From an uncultured Bacillaceae bacterium (GTDB lineage: Bacteria; Bacillota; Bacilli; Bacillales; Alkalibacillaceae): a stretch of DNA of 52,713 nt. The position numbers and the translations under genes were made by a program. Within the stretch, counting starts at the first letter, position 1, and the number at the start of each line of letters is the position of its first letter. The notes under the pieces are model-generated. The model was not told where the DNA came from and searched no databases. It worked only from the letters and a program-made list of their open reading frames with translations. Of the stretch, positions 24,554 through 32,287 are shown piece by piece. The stretch is taken from positions 1 through 52,713 of the forward strand of contig CALKAL010000066.1 in assembly GCA_937983065.1 (NCBI GenBank), given 5' to 3'.

Positions 24554-27445
24554 TTATAAGCCACATTTTAATTGGGTACCGCAATTAGAACACGTATTAC
24601 AGCCACCAATTTCTTCTACTTTACCTTTTCTACACATTGGACATGTATCTCCAACTTCTGAACCGATCGTCACGTCGGTATTTTCTAAAGGTGAAACCGT
24701 GTCGACGAGAACAACTTTCTTTTCTTCTTCTTCAAATAGCTCTGTTTGCTCGGAAAATTCATTTTCTTCAGCTTTTAGCGTTAACACTTGAGAGTCACGA
24801 CTTCCATCGACGTAAACAGTACCACCTTTTGCTCCACCGTGATATAGTCGGCGGTAGACTTTTTCAACTTGATCCACTCGATAGCCTTTAGGTGCATTCA
24901 CTGTTTTTGAGATTGAACTATCGACCCAACGTTGAATGACACATTGTGTATCTGCGTGGGCTTCCGGTGACAGTTCCATCGCAGTAACGAACCAATTTGG
25001 TAAATTATTTGGGTCTACCTCTGGATGTTCTTTTAAGAAATCTTGAACGATATCTGCCTTCACTTCGATAAATTTACCTAATCTTCCACTACGGTAATAA
25101 GTAAATGAGAAGTAAGGCTCTAATCCAGTTGAAACGCCAACCATCGTTCCAGTAGATCCAGTTGGTGCAACCGTTAATAAATGAGAGTTCCGAATTCCGT
25201 ATTTTAATATGTTTTCTTTAACGTCTTCAGGCATCTTTTGCATATACCCTGTATTAATGAAGTTTTCTCGTAATTGCTTTGTTTCCTCTTCTGTTTCACC
25301 GATTAAATACGGGAAGCTTCCTTTTTCTTTAGCGAGTTCAATTGAAGCCCGATAAGCCGTTGTTGCAATTACTTCAAAGACTTGATCAACTAAAGCATTA
25401 CCTTCTTTTGAACCGTATTCTGTTTCACAGTAAATGAGTAAATCATGCAGTCCCATAACGCCTAAACCAACTCTGCGTTCGCCTAAAGCTTGTTTTCTAT
25501 TTTCATCTAAGAAATAAGGCGTTGCATCGATGACGTTATCTTGCATACGAACACCAATTTCAACCGTGCGCTTTAATTTTTCAAAATCTGGTTGTTTCGT
25601 ATCATGATCAACCATATTTGCTAAATTAACTGCAGCTAAGTTACAAACTGAATAGGGTGCTAGAGGTTGTTCACCACAGTTATGAACGACAAAACCGTTA
25701 GCAATTAATGAATGTGTCTCAGGTTCTGTAATATCATATACTGTAACAACTTCTCCTTCTTCAATCGTTTCAATTTGGGTAAGGAATTTTTCTCTTTTAC
25801 GTGACGTTTCTGGAACTAAATCTAACGCTTTTTCTTTACGTTCGATAAATTTAAATCCAATTTCTTGCTTAAATAAAGATAAATTTTCTCCTGAAATAAT
25901 TAATTCATAAGATGGTTTACTTTCATAAGTTCTTACTTCTCCATCAACTGTTGTATACGTGAACAATTGTTGATTCTTTTTGTCACGACGATAAATTTTT
26001 CCGTGAATACCGTAGTTTAATAAAAGAAGTTGAACATCTTGTAATAATTGCTTTGATGAAGAAGATAATCTTGCTGTACGGTGGTTCTCATCTTTTGTAT
26101 AAACTGTTCCATCTGCTGAAAATAATGCTTGCAAATATGTCGTTACAGTTTCCTTTGTTGCTGTAAAAATAGAAGTAGGAACCCTTTTCTCATGGGCAGA
26201 CTTTACTTCGACACCAAAATCTTGAACTTTTTGTGTGAATGCTTTGCGATTATAGCTAACTTGGAATGTCCCGTTTTCTCTTTCATATATAGTCGCTTTT
26301 AAGCCACTTAAAGCTTCTCCTGCATCAAGTAATTCTGGAATAATTTCAGTATCATCTTTACCAAACACAAGTCCGATTCGGCCATCTTTAGCTACCCAAC
26401 CATCACCTGTTAACCAGCCTAAAAAGAGAGCTCCGTCTTGACCAATATTATCTTCCTTGGCAAATTGGCCCTGACCAGATTGGATATAAACTAAATCATC
26501 CTCATTTAAATCTTTCGCTTCTTTCCAACCTTTATCAGTAAAAATGCGGTGGTCTGGTGTAACTTTTAATTCCATTCCGTTTTTGAATGTTAGCTTTAAT
26601 GTTTGTTTCTCACCTGTTGGAAAAACAATCGCGTTTCTATGAGTAATACCTGGAATTTCATAGGATCTCCCGTTAACAACTTGTACTTGATTTACTAAAC
26701 GATTATCTGTTGCCGTCTTAAACGTCTCGTTACCAACTTTTTTGTAAAGTTCTTCAATCGTTATTAAACCGTACTCTGTAGAAATACGAGTTGATGGGTG
26801 GAAACATGGATTAGTCGCAACAACCTTTTGACCATATGCTGTCGCGTTAGTTTCCCGATTCGCATTATCAATAAAGAAAATACCTGGCTCAGCAGAATAT
26901 GTCGCACAAATATTAATTAAATCCCATAATTCTTTCGCTCTAATTCGCTTATAAACTTTAACTCCAAAGCCCATCTTTTCCCATTCACGTACATCACCAA
27001 TATCATGCCAATGTTCGTTATAATAGGCCATCTCTTGATCTGTATAGTTTTCAACATCTGGGAAACGTAATTCATAATACTCGTCATTGTCAACAGCTTT
27101 CATAAATTCATCCGTAATACAAACTGAAATGTTAGCTCCAGTTAAAAAGTCTGGATTATGAACACTGTACGTACCACCATCACGAAGCTTTGTTTCCGCT
27201 TCTTTTATATTTTCGTCCGAAAAGCCACCTTGCCCTGGAATATGTTTATAATTAACAATACCTTGATACATTGAAGCTTCAGCATCGGATAATGGTGTAA
27301 ATTTTAATTTTTCCTTCGCCAATTCTTGAATCGTTTCATCTTCAATGTTTTCAATTAAGTAACGTAAAATACGTGGGTTTTGCATTTTAGAAATAATAAA
27401 TTCAATAATATCTGGATGCCAATCATTCAGCATGATCATTTGCGC
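24554..27445 (-). CDS. nrdJ: Class II ribonucleotide reductase NrdJ, second exon (contains an intein)
   Basis: Adenosylcobalamin-dependent ribonucleotide reductase making deoxyribonucleotides. This exon encodes residues 266-1228 of the precursor. It begins AQMIMLNDWHPDI at 27445, directly after the group I intron. The open frame extends five codons upstream to a GTG that lies in the intron and lacks a ribosome site. Motifs outside the intein are the NP/CGEQPL active site (the catalytic thiyl Cys and Glu), PTGSTGTMVGVSTGLEP near the phosphate-binding loop, and a C-terminal Cys-rich zinc-finger-like tail (CPMC, CNTC, CSNC, CGL). With the 376-residue intein at 25679-26806 removed, exon 1 plus exon 2 give 852 residues, normal for the class. 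Confidence 0.96.
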   Translation of the reverse strand, partial: AQMIMLNDWHPDIIEFIISKMQNPRILRYLIENIEDETIQELAKEKLKFTPLSDAEASMYQGIVNYKHIPGQGGFSDENIKEAETKLRDGGTYSVHNPDFLTGANISVCITDEFMKAVDNDEYYELRFPDVENYTDQEMAYYNEHWHDIGDVREWEKMGFGVKVYKRIRAKELWDLINICATYSAEPGIFFIDNANRETNATAYGQKVVATNPCFHPSTRISTEYGLITIEELYKKVGNETFKTATDNRLVNQVQVVNGRSYEIPGITHRNAIVFPTGEKQTLKLTFKNGMELKVTPDHRIFTDKGWKEAKDLNEDDLVYIQSGQGQFAKEDNIGQDGALFLGWLTGDGWVAKDGRIGLVFGKDDTEIIPELLDAGEALSGLKATIYERENGTFQVSYNRKAFTQKVQDFGVEVKSAHEKRVPTSIFTATKETVTTYLQALFSADGTVYTKDENHRTARLSSSSKQLLQDVQLLLLNYGIHGKIYRRDKKNQQLFTYTTVDGEVRTYESKPSYELIISGENLSLFKQEIGFKFIERKEKALDLVPETSRKREKFLTQIETIEEGEVVTVYDITEPETHSLIANGFVVHNCGEQPLAPYSVCNLAAVNLANMVDHDTKQPDFEKLKRTVEIGVRMQDNVIDATPYFLDENRKQALGERRVGLGVMGLHDLLIYCETEYGSKEGNALVDQVFEVIATTAYRASIELAKEKGSFPYLIGETEEETKQLRENFINTGYMQKMPEDVKENILKYGIRNSHLLTVAPTGSTGTMVGVSTGLEPYFSFTYYRSGRLGKFIEVKADIVQDFLKEHPEVDPNNLPNWFVTAMELSPEAHADTQCVIQRWVDSSISKTVNAPKGYRVDQVEKVYRRLYHGGAKGGTVYVDGSRDSQVLTLKAEENEFSEQTELFEEEEKKVVLVDTVSPLENTDVTIGSEVGDTCPMCRKGKVEEIGGCNTCSNCGTQLKCGL
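25679..26806 (-). mobile_element. Intein with LAGLIDADG homing endonuclease in NrdJ
   Basis: 376-residue in-frame insertion between NP and CGEQ of the host enzyme. Splicing residues are complete: Cys1 (CFHPSTRIS), TPDH in block B, C-terminal His-Asn (VVHN) and Cys +1 of the host. The block F-like strand reads VVTVYDITEPETHSLIANGF. The endonuclease carries two dodecapeptide motifs, FLGWLTGDGW and YLQALFSADG, both keeping the acidic residue, so it looks intact. The +1 cysteine is the catalytic thiyl-radical cysteine of the reductase, so unspliced protein cannot be active. Boundaries follow from aligning the flanks to the uninterrupted NPCGE motif. Confidence 0.95.
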
Positions 27446-27875
27446 CATTTTGTTACGCACTCATTCGAGTGGGATAGGTCATTTCTGCCTATCTCTTACA
27501 CTTTCATGTAAGATCAGACTATCTCTTCAAGGAAGATTTCAGATGCAGCTTGGATAATCTTTTATTAGTTCTTCCTTGTCTTGCGCCCCATAACGTCGTC
27601 TCCGTACGCTACGGCTTACTCCTTCCATTACATCCAAGAAATCACACAACCATTCTTTATAAATATCATACGAAATCTAGAATGTATTAGGAATTTTCAG
27701 TAGTCGTTGAACGTTCATCTTCGTTTCCAAAGATGCTTCGCTGCTGATTGCCCATTGTAACATCCTAATTCTTTTTAAACCTTCACGCTTGCCATCGCTA
27801 GCTACGTTGTGGTGAATTAGGCTTTAGGGGTTTCCAGCAATTCACAAGATCTTTTTATAGACGAGGCACTAGTTT
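27446..27875 (-). ncRNA. Group I self-splicing intron in nrdJ (no ORF)
   Basis: 430 nt separate exon 1 (ending GSRRG) from exon 2 (beginning AQMIML). P1 forms between exon AGACGUGGU and intron GCCUCGUCU, with the diagnostic U-G wobble at the 5' splice site and one internal mismatch. Intron GUGC can pair with exon-2 GCGC as P10. The last intron base is G. Core elements visible are P4 (UUGCUG with CAGCAG), the GGGCAAUCAGCAGCGAAGC region, hairpin CAUCUU/AAGAUG, P7 (GACUA with UAGUC), and 3' hairpins CUUACA/UGUAAG, GAUAGG/CCUAUC and CACUC/GAGUG. Removal restores the frame exactly (265 codons, then 963). No homing endonuclease gene is present in the intron. Confidence 0.93.
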
Positions 27876-28670
27876 ACCACGTCTCGAGCCGCCTTGCTCA
27901 ACTAAATGTGTCAATTTAGCAATATCATCAAGCCATGAAACAGAACCGGATGATTTTCCATTAACTCCTCTTGCTAATGCATGGCGAGGTCTTAATGTTG
28001 ATCCATTTGTTCCGACTCCACCACCACGGGACATAATTTCCATCACTTGTTTACGATGATCACTGATTCCTTCGCGAGAGTCTTTGACAAAAGGCATGAC
28101 GTAACAGTTAAAGTAAGTCACTTCAGTATTCGAGCCTGCACCGTATAATACTCTTCCTGCAGGGACAAAGTTCATCGATGACAGTTCTTCATAAAATTGT
28201 TCAAAGGATTGCTGGCGTTTTTCATCTGTTGTTTCAGCTTCGGCCAAGCCTGCTGCATTACGTTTAGCTATTTGTTCATAATAAACTTCTAATGGTTTAT
28301 CAATGGCATTGATGGAACGTTCAATAATTCCTGTGTCCTGTTCTTCTTCGCTTTCTAGAACACTCATATACTCTTCTTCGACCTTTACTTTTACTTTTTG
28401 GTTGTCTTTGTCAATGTGAACTATAAAGCCTGTCCCTCTTGCTGGGAATTTTGGGTCTTCTTTTACTGTAAGAATGACAAAATCCCCTTCTTTTAGCGTC
28501 TTCTTTTCGGTATCCTTAAAGGCATATCGGTCTAACATGACTAATCGAGATACACCTTTATGAGTTGTTTTCATCTCTGGTGTGATCGGGTATACGTTTG
28601 GAAACTGTTTGATATCCTCGTTTAATCGATCGATGTTAATTTCATAACTTTTTGATTGAATGGTAAGCAA
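27876..28670 (-). CDS. nrdJ: Class II ribonucleotide reductase NrdJ, first exon
   Basis: Encodes the first 265 residues of the cobalamin-dependent reductase. It starts at TTG 28670, eight bases after AAAGGAG. The region about 155-265 has the barrel-entry features SSMNFVPAGRVLYGAG, Cys189 in TYFNCYVMPF (one of the redox cysteines), MSRGGGVGTNGSTLRPR and VEQGGSRRG. The N-terminal ~110 residues are an extension with basic and acidic stretches whose role I cannot assign. Without splicing, translation runs six codons into the intron and stops at 27855, giving a 271-residue fragment without the catalytic cysteine. The promoter lies under two NrdR-like boxes. Confidence 0.95.
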
Positions 28671-28750
28671 ACAGAACCACTCCTTTCATCTATTTATTCT
28701 ATTGCATGTTTCGACACTTTATTGTATAGTAACTGTGTCTCTTAGAAATA

Positions 28751-28779
28751 ACCATAGCAAAACATTTTATTAAAATCAA
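28751..28779 (-). promoter_or_regulatory. Candidate SigA promoter of nrdJ
   Basis: Minus-strand -35 TTGATT (28774-28779) and -10 TATGGT (28751-28756) with a 17-base spacer. The -35 overlaps the nearer NrdR-like box, which fits repression. Confidence 0.55.
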
Positions 28780-28821
28780 TATATAGTGTGCAAAAAATTA
28801 TTAAAGTACTATATATAGTTC
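28774..28821 (-). promoter_or_regulatory. Tandem NrdR boxes upstream of nrdJ
   Basis: Two 16-bp sites in the 299-bp nrdJ-yqhL gap match the NrdR consensus ACACWATATATWGTGT. AATCAATATATAGTGT (28774-28789) has 14 matches and GTACTATATATAGTTC (28806-28821) has 12. Their starts are 32 bp apart, about three helical turns, the usual NrdR arrangement. NrdR is the ATP/dATP-sensing repressor of ribonucleotide reductase genes. The rest of the gap shows only promoters; I see no cobalamin riboswitch. Confidence 0.8.
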
Positions 28822-28905
28822 GGAAGGCATATGTAATCGTTATTGTCAATAGTATAATATGTCGAATTTTGCTGATTAATAAAATAAAATATATTTACTT
28901 CATCT

Positions 28906-28934
28906 TTGAAAATGATTAATAATCTCGATATAAT
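28906..28934 (+). promoter_or_regulatory. SigA promoter of yqhL
   Basis: TTGAAA (28906-28911) and a perfect TATAAT (28929-28934) with a 17-base spacer, 35 bases before the yqhL ATG. Confidence 0.75.
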
Positions 28935-28969
28935 TAAACTATAGATACGGATTAGAAGAGGGGATTTAC

Positions 28970-29362
28970 ATGGAGACTTTGTTTATTATTTTAGTTTTAC
29001 TAGCCGTATTAATCGTCATTGGTACCTTTCGTTATATCCGAACACAAAAAGTATTAAAAACATTATCGGAAGAAGAGTTTATTAAAGGTTATCGGAAAGC
29101 ACAATTAATTGACGTAAGGGAACCAACTGAGTTTGATAATGGTCATATATTAGGAGCACGGAATATCCCTTTATCTCAATTAAAGCAAAGGCTAGTAGAA
29201 GTTCGGAATGATCAACCTGTCTACTTATATTGTCAAAGTGGTGCACGATCTACTCGTGCAGCAAAAATATTATACAAAAAAGGATATAGAGATTTAAATC
29301 AGCTTAAAGGTGGATTTAAAAGGTGGACTGGTCGTGTTAAAATAAAGAAAAAAGCATATTAA
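28970..29362 (+). CDS. yqhL: Membrane-anchored rhodanese-like protein YqhL
   Basis: Single-domain rhodanese (predicted sulfurtransferase) tethered by an N-terminal helix (about 4-22). The domain (about 35-125) has LIDVREPTEFDNGHILGARNIPL and the active-site loop YCQSGARSTRAA with the catalytic Cys. It ends in a basic tail (RVKIKKKAY). It has 130 residues, starting at ATG 28970 with GAGGGGA upstream. In B. subtilis yqhL sits next to gcvPB, as here. The physiological sulfur acceptor is unknown. Confidence 0.92.
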   Translation: METLFIILVLLAVLIVIGTFRYIRTQKVLKTLSEEEFIKGYRKAQLIDVREPTEFDNGHILGARNIPLSQLKQRLVEVRNDQPVYLYCQSGARSTRAAKILYKKGYRDLNQLKGGFKRWTGRVKIKKKAY

Positions 29363-29368
29363 TAAAAT

Positions 29369-29409
29369 TTAACCTATGAATTAATGAAACGATTCATAGG
29401 TTTTATATT
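29369..29409 (+). terminator. Terminator of yqhL
   Basis: Stem AACCTATGAAT (29371-29381) with ATTCATAGGTT (29392-29402), followed by TTATATTTTTA. Confidence 0.75.
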
Positions 29410-29416
29410 TTTATTC

Positions 29417-29461
29417 ATAAAAAAGATGGAGAAAGGTTAAAACCAATCTCCATCTTTTTTC
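29417..29461 (-). terminator. Terminator of the gcv operon
   Basis: Long stem AAAAAGATGGAGA with TCTCCATCTTTTT (about 29419-29433 and 29446-29460), directly after the gcvPB stop. It is symmetric and may act in both directions. Confidence 0.8.
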
Positions 29462-29463
29462 AT

Positions 29464-30930
29464 TTATTCACCTTTTTGATATCTTAAAACAGGTTTTCTC
29501 GCTGCTAACGTTTCATCTAATCGTCCAATAACAGTCGTGTGTGGTGCTTCTTGAACGATTTCAGGATTTTCTTTAGCTTCATTTGAAATTTCAATTAACG
29601 TATCAACAAATCCATCTAATGTCTCTTTCGCTTCCGTCTCTGTTGGCTCAATCATCATTGCTTCCTCAACATTTAATGGGAAGTAAATGGTCGGTGGATG
29701 ATAATCGAAATCGAGTAATCTTTTTGCGATGTCTAACGTACGCACACCGTATTTTTTCTGTTTTTTACCTGATAATACGAATTCATGCTTACAATGCTGT
29801 GGAAACGGCAGCTCGAATTCATTTTCTAAACGGCGCATCATATAATTCGCATTTAATACAGCGTACTCACTCACTTGCTTCAAGCCGTCTGGTCCCATTG
29901 AACGAATGTAAGTATAAGCTCTTACATTGATACCGAAGTTCCCGTAATACGGTTTGATTCGGCCAATCGAATGCGGACGATCATAATCAAATACAAATTG
30001 ATCATCTTTTTTCGTTAAGACTGGTTTAGGTAAAAACTTAGCCAGCTCTTCGGTTACACCGACAGGACCAGATCCTGGACCACCACCGCCGTGCGGGCCA
30101 GTGAATGTTTTGTGTAAATTTAAATGTACGACATCAAAGCCCATATCGCCTGGTCTTGCATATCCCATAATGGCGTTTAAGTTAGCCCCATCATAGTATA
30201 AACGGCCTCCAGCATTATGAACAATTTCAGCCATTTCTAAAATATGTTCTTCAAATAATCCAAGGGTATTTGGATTTGTTAACATTAATGCTGCGGTATC
30301 TTCACCGACAACACGTTTTAAGTCTTCAAGATCGACTAAGCCACGCTCATCAGATTTAACCGTTACCGCTTCGAAACCAGCAACCGTTGCAGATGCTGGA
30401 TTCGTCCCGTGAGCTGAGTCTGGAACAATGACTTTCGTACGGTGGTAATCACCATTAGCTTCATGGAACGCGCGGATCATCATTAAACCTGCCCACTCAC
30501 CATGAGCACCTGCAGCAGATTGTAATGTGAATGCATGCATGCCAGTAATTTCAGCTAAATGTGTTTGTAAGTCATACATCATTTCCATGGCGCCTTGTGC
30601 GGATGATTCCACTTGGTGTGGATGAATATGGCTAAATCCTGCGTAACGAACAACATCTTCGTTAATTTTCGGATTGTATTTCATCGTACATGAACCAAGC
30701 GGATAAAAATTCGAATCGATTCCTATGTTTCTATCTGATAATGCGGTGTAATGCCGCATAATTTGTAGCTCACTCACTTCAGGTAGATCCGGATTTTCTT
30801 TTCGAATATAATCTTGATCAAACTCTTCTTCTAAATTAATTTCAGGTACGTCCAAATCAGGTAAACTGTACCCTTTTCTACCTTCCTTGCTTAATTCAAA
30901 AATAACTGGGAAATCTTCTTTATTAGCCAT
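29464..30930 (-). CDS. gcvPB: Glycine dehydrogenase (decarboxylating) subunit 2
   Basis: C-terminal half of P protein in Bacillus-type split enzymes. With GcvPA it decarboxylates glycine and loads aminomethyl onto lipoyl-H protein. The pyridoxal-phosphate lysine is in LNLHKTFTGPHGGGGPG. Other family features are GSCTMKYNPKINE, SAAGAHGEWAG and DSAHGTNPASATVAGFE. It has 488 residues. Its ATG lies within the last codons of gcvPA, an eight-base overlap. Confidence 0.98.
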   Translation of the reverse strand: MANKEDFPVIFELSKEGRKGYSLPDLDVPEINLEEEFDQDYIRKENPDLPEVSELQIMRHYTALSDRNIGIDSNFYPLGSCTMKYNPKINEDVVRYAGFSHIHPHQVESSAQGAMEMMYDLQTHLAEITGMHAFTLQSAAGAHGEWAGLMMIRAFHEANGDYHRTKVIVPDSAHGTNPASATVAGFEAVTVKSDERGLVDLEDLKRVVGEDTAALMLTNPNTLGLFEEHILEMAEIVHNAGGRLYYDGANLNAIMGYARPGDMGFDVVHLNLHKTFTGPHGGGGPGSGPVGVTEELAKFLPKPVLTKKDDQFVFDYDRPHSIGRIKPYYGNFGINVRAYTYIRSMGPDGLKQVSEYAVLNANYMMRRLENEFELPFPQHCKHEFVLSGKKQKKYGVRTLDIAKRLLDFDYHPPTIYFPLNVEEAMMIEPTETEAKETLDGFVDTLIEISNEAKENPEIVQEAPHTTVIGRLDETLAARKPVLRYQKGE

Positions 30931-32275
30931 TTATATCACCCAATTCTTTGACAAATTGATCTATCTCTTCTTTTGTGCGTACTTCTGTTACAGCAACGAG
31001 CATATGATTTTTTAATTGTTCAAAGTCGCGGCCTAAATCATAGCCTCCAAGGTAACCTTTTTCAATTAATTGTTCATTAATTGTTTGAACGTCTTTGTTT
31101 AACTTAACGACAAATTCATTGAAAAATGGCCCTTCAAACACGATGTCAAAGCCAGCTTCTTTAAACTTACTTTTTGCATATCTTGCTTTTTGCATATTTA
31201 ACATAGCCATTTCTTTAACACCATGCTTTCCGAGAGCAGTCATTGCAACGGATGAAGCTAAAGCGTTTAAAGCTTGGTTCGAACAAATATTTGACGTTGC
31301 TTTATCACGACGAATATGTTGCTCTCTTGCTTGTAGCGTTAATACGAACCCTCTTCTTCCTTCATCATCGACTGTTTGACCGACTAATCGTCCAGGAATT
31401 TTACGCATTAATTTAGATGTTGTTGCAAAATAACCACAGTGAGGTCCACCGAATTGAGCTGGAATTCCGAACACTTGTGTATCACCTACGACAATATCGG
31501 CTCCAAACTCACCTGGAGGCGTTAAATAGCCTAAAGCAAGGGGATTACTTGAGACAATAAACATCGTCTTTTTAACATTTTCAAGTAAATTTTGAACTTC
31601 TTTTAACGGTTCGACCCGTCCGAAAAAGTTCGGATATTGGATAACGACGCTTGCTGTATCTTCATCAAGCTGCTCTTCTAATTGCTTTAAATCTGTCATC
31701 CCATCTACTGTATCAATTTCCACAACCTCTAAACGATGAGCCTTCGCATAAGTGTGTATAACATCTAAAGATTCTGGATGAACAGCCTTTGATACGAGAA
31801 TTTTCGTACGGCGTGTTTGGCCAGCACTTAATGTAACCGCTTCAGCAAGAGACGTTCCTCCGTCATACATCGATGAGTTAGCTACTTCCATTCCTGTAAT
31901 TTCACAAATCATCGTCTGGAATTCAAAAATGGCTTGTAGCTCACCTTGAGAAATTTCTGGTTGATAAGGTGTATAAGCTGTATAAAATTCAGAACGAGAA
32001 ATAACATGATCTACTACTGATGGGATATGATGTTCATACACCCCTGCTCCTAAAAAGGACGTGTGAGTTAAAAAGTTAGCATTACGATTAGCTAATTGAA
32101 GCATTTCTTTTTTTAATTCAAATTCATTTTTAGCTTTTTTTACATTTAATTCACCTTTAAAACGTACCTTCTCAGGTATATCAGCAAACAATTCATCCGT
32201 TGACTTGATTCCGATTGTATCAAGCATCGCCTGTTTATCTTCATCAGTCATTGGAATAAAACGATGTTGTACCAT
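30923..32275 (-). CDS. gcvPA: Glycine dehydrogenase (decarboxylating) subunit 1
   Basis: N-terminal half of the split P protein; it forms the heterotetramer with GcvPB and lacks the cofactor lysine. Features are HTSFLGAGVYEHHIPSVVD, YTPYQPEISQGELQAIFEFQT, SMYDGGTSLAEA and RREQHI-like QAREQHIRRDKATSNICSN. I take ATG 32275 (450 residues), five bases after AAGGAGTGA; the longer frame starts at a GTG within that site. gcvT lies 12 bases upstream. Confidence 0.98.
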   Translation of the reverse strand: MVQHRFIPMTDEDKQAMLDTIGIKSTDELFADIPEKVRFKGELNVKKAKNEFELKKEMLQLANRNANFLTHTSFLGAGVYEHHIPSVVDHVISRSEFYTAYTPYQPEISQGELQAIFEFQTMICEITGMEVANSSMYDGGTSLAEAVTLSAGQTRRTKILVSKAVHPESLDVIHTYAKAHRLEVVEIDTVDGMTDLKQLEEQLDEDTASVVIQYPNFFGRVEPLKEVQNLLENVKKTMFIVSSNPLALGYLTPPGEFGADIVVGDTQVFGIPAQFGGPHCGYFATTSKLMRKIPGRLVGQTVDDEGRRGFVLTLQAREQHIRRDKATSNICSNQALNALASSVAMTALGKHGVKEMAMLNMQKARYAKSKFKEAGFDIVFEGPFFNEFVVKLNKDVQTINEQLIEKGYLGGYDLGRDFEQLKNHMLVAVTEVRTKEEIDQFVKELGDING

Positions 32276-32287
32276 TATCTTCACTCC

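Noticed and set aside
27446..27460. Separate gene start (MRNKM) for the large NrdJ frame
   Set aside because: The five codons lie inside the group I intron, begin with GTG and have no ribosome site. The spliced frame joins at AQMIML.
27855..28670. Frameshifted or truncated nrdJ pseudogene
   Set aside because: The interruption has group I intron structure with matching P1 and P10 pairings and exact frame restoration, so a functional spliced gene is the better explanation.
28671..28969. Cobalamin riboswitch upstream of the B12-dependent nrdJ
   Set aside because: The gap has no B12-box-like sequence and is too AT-rich and unstructured. Only promoter elements and NrdR boxes are visible.
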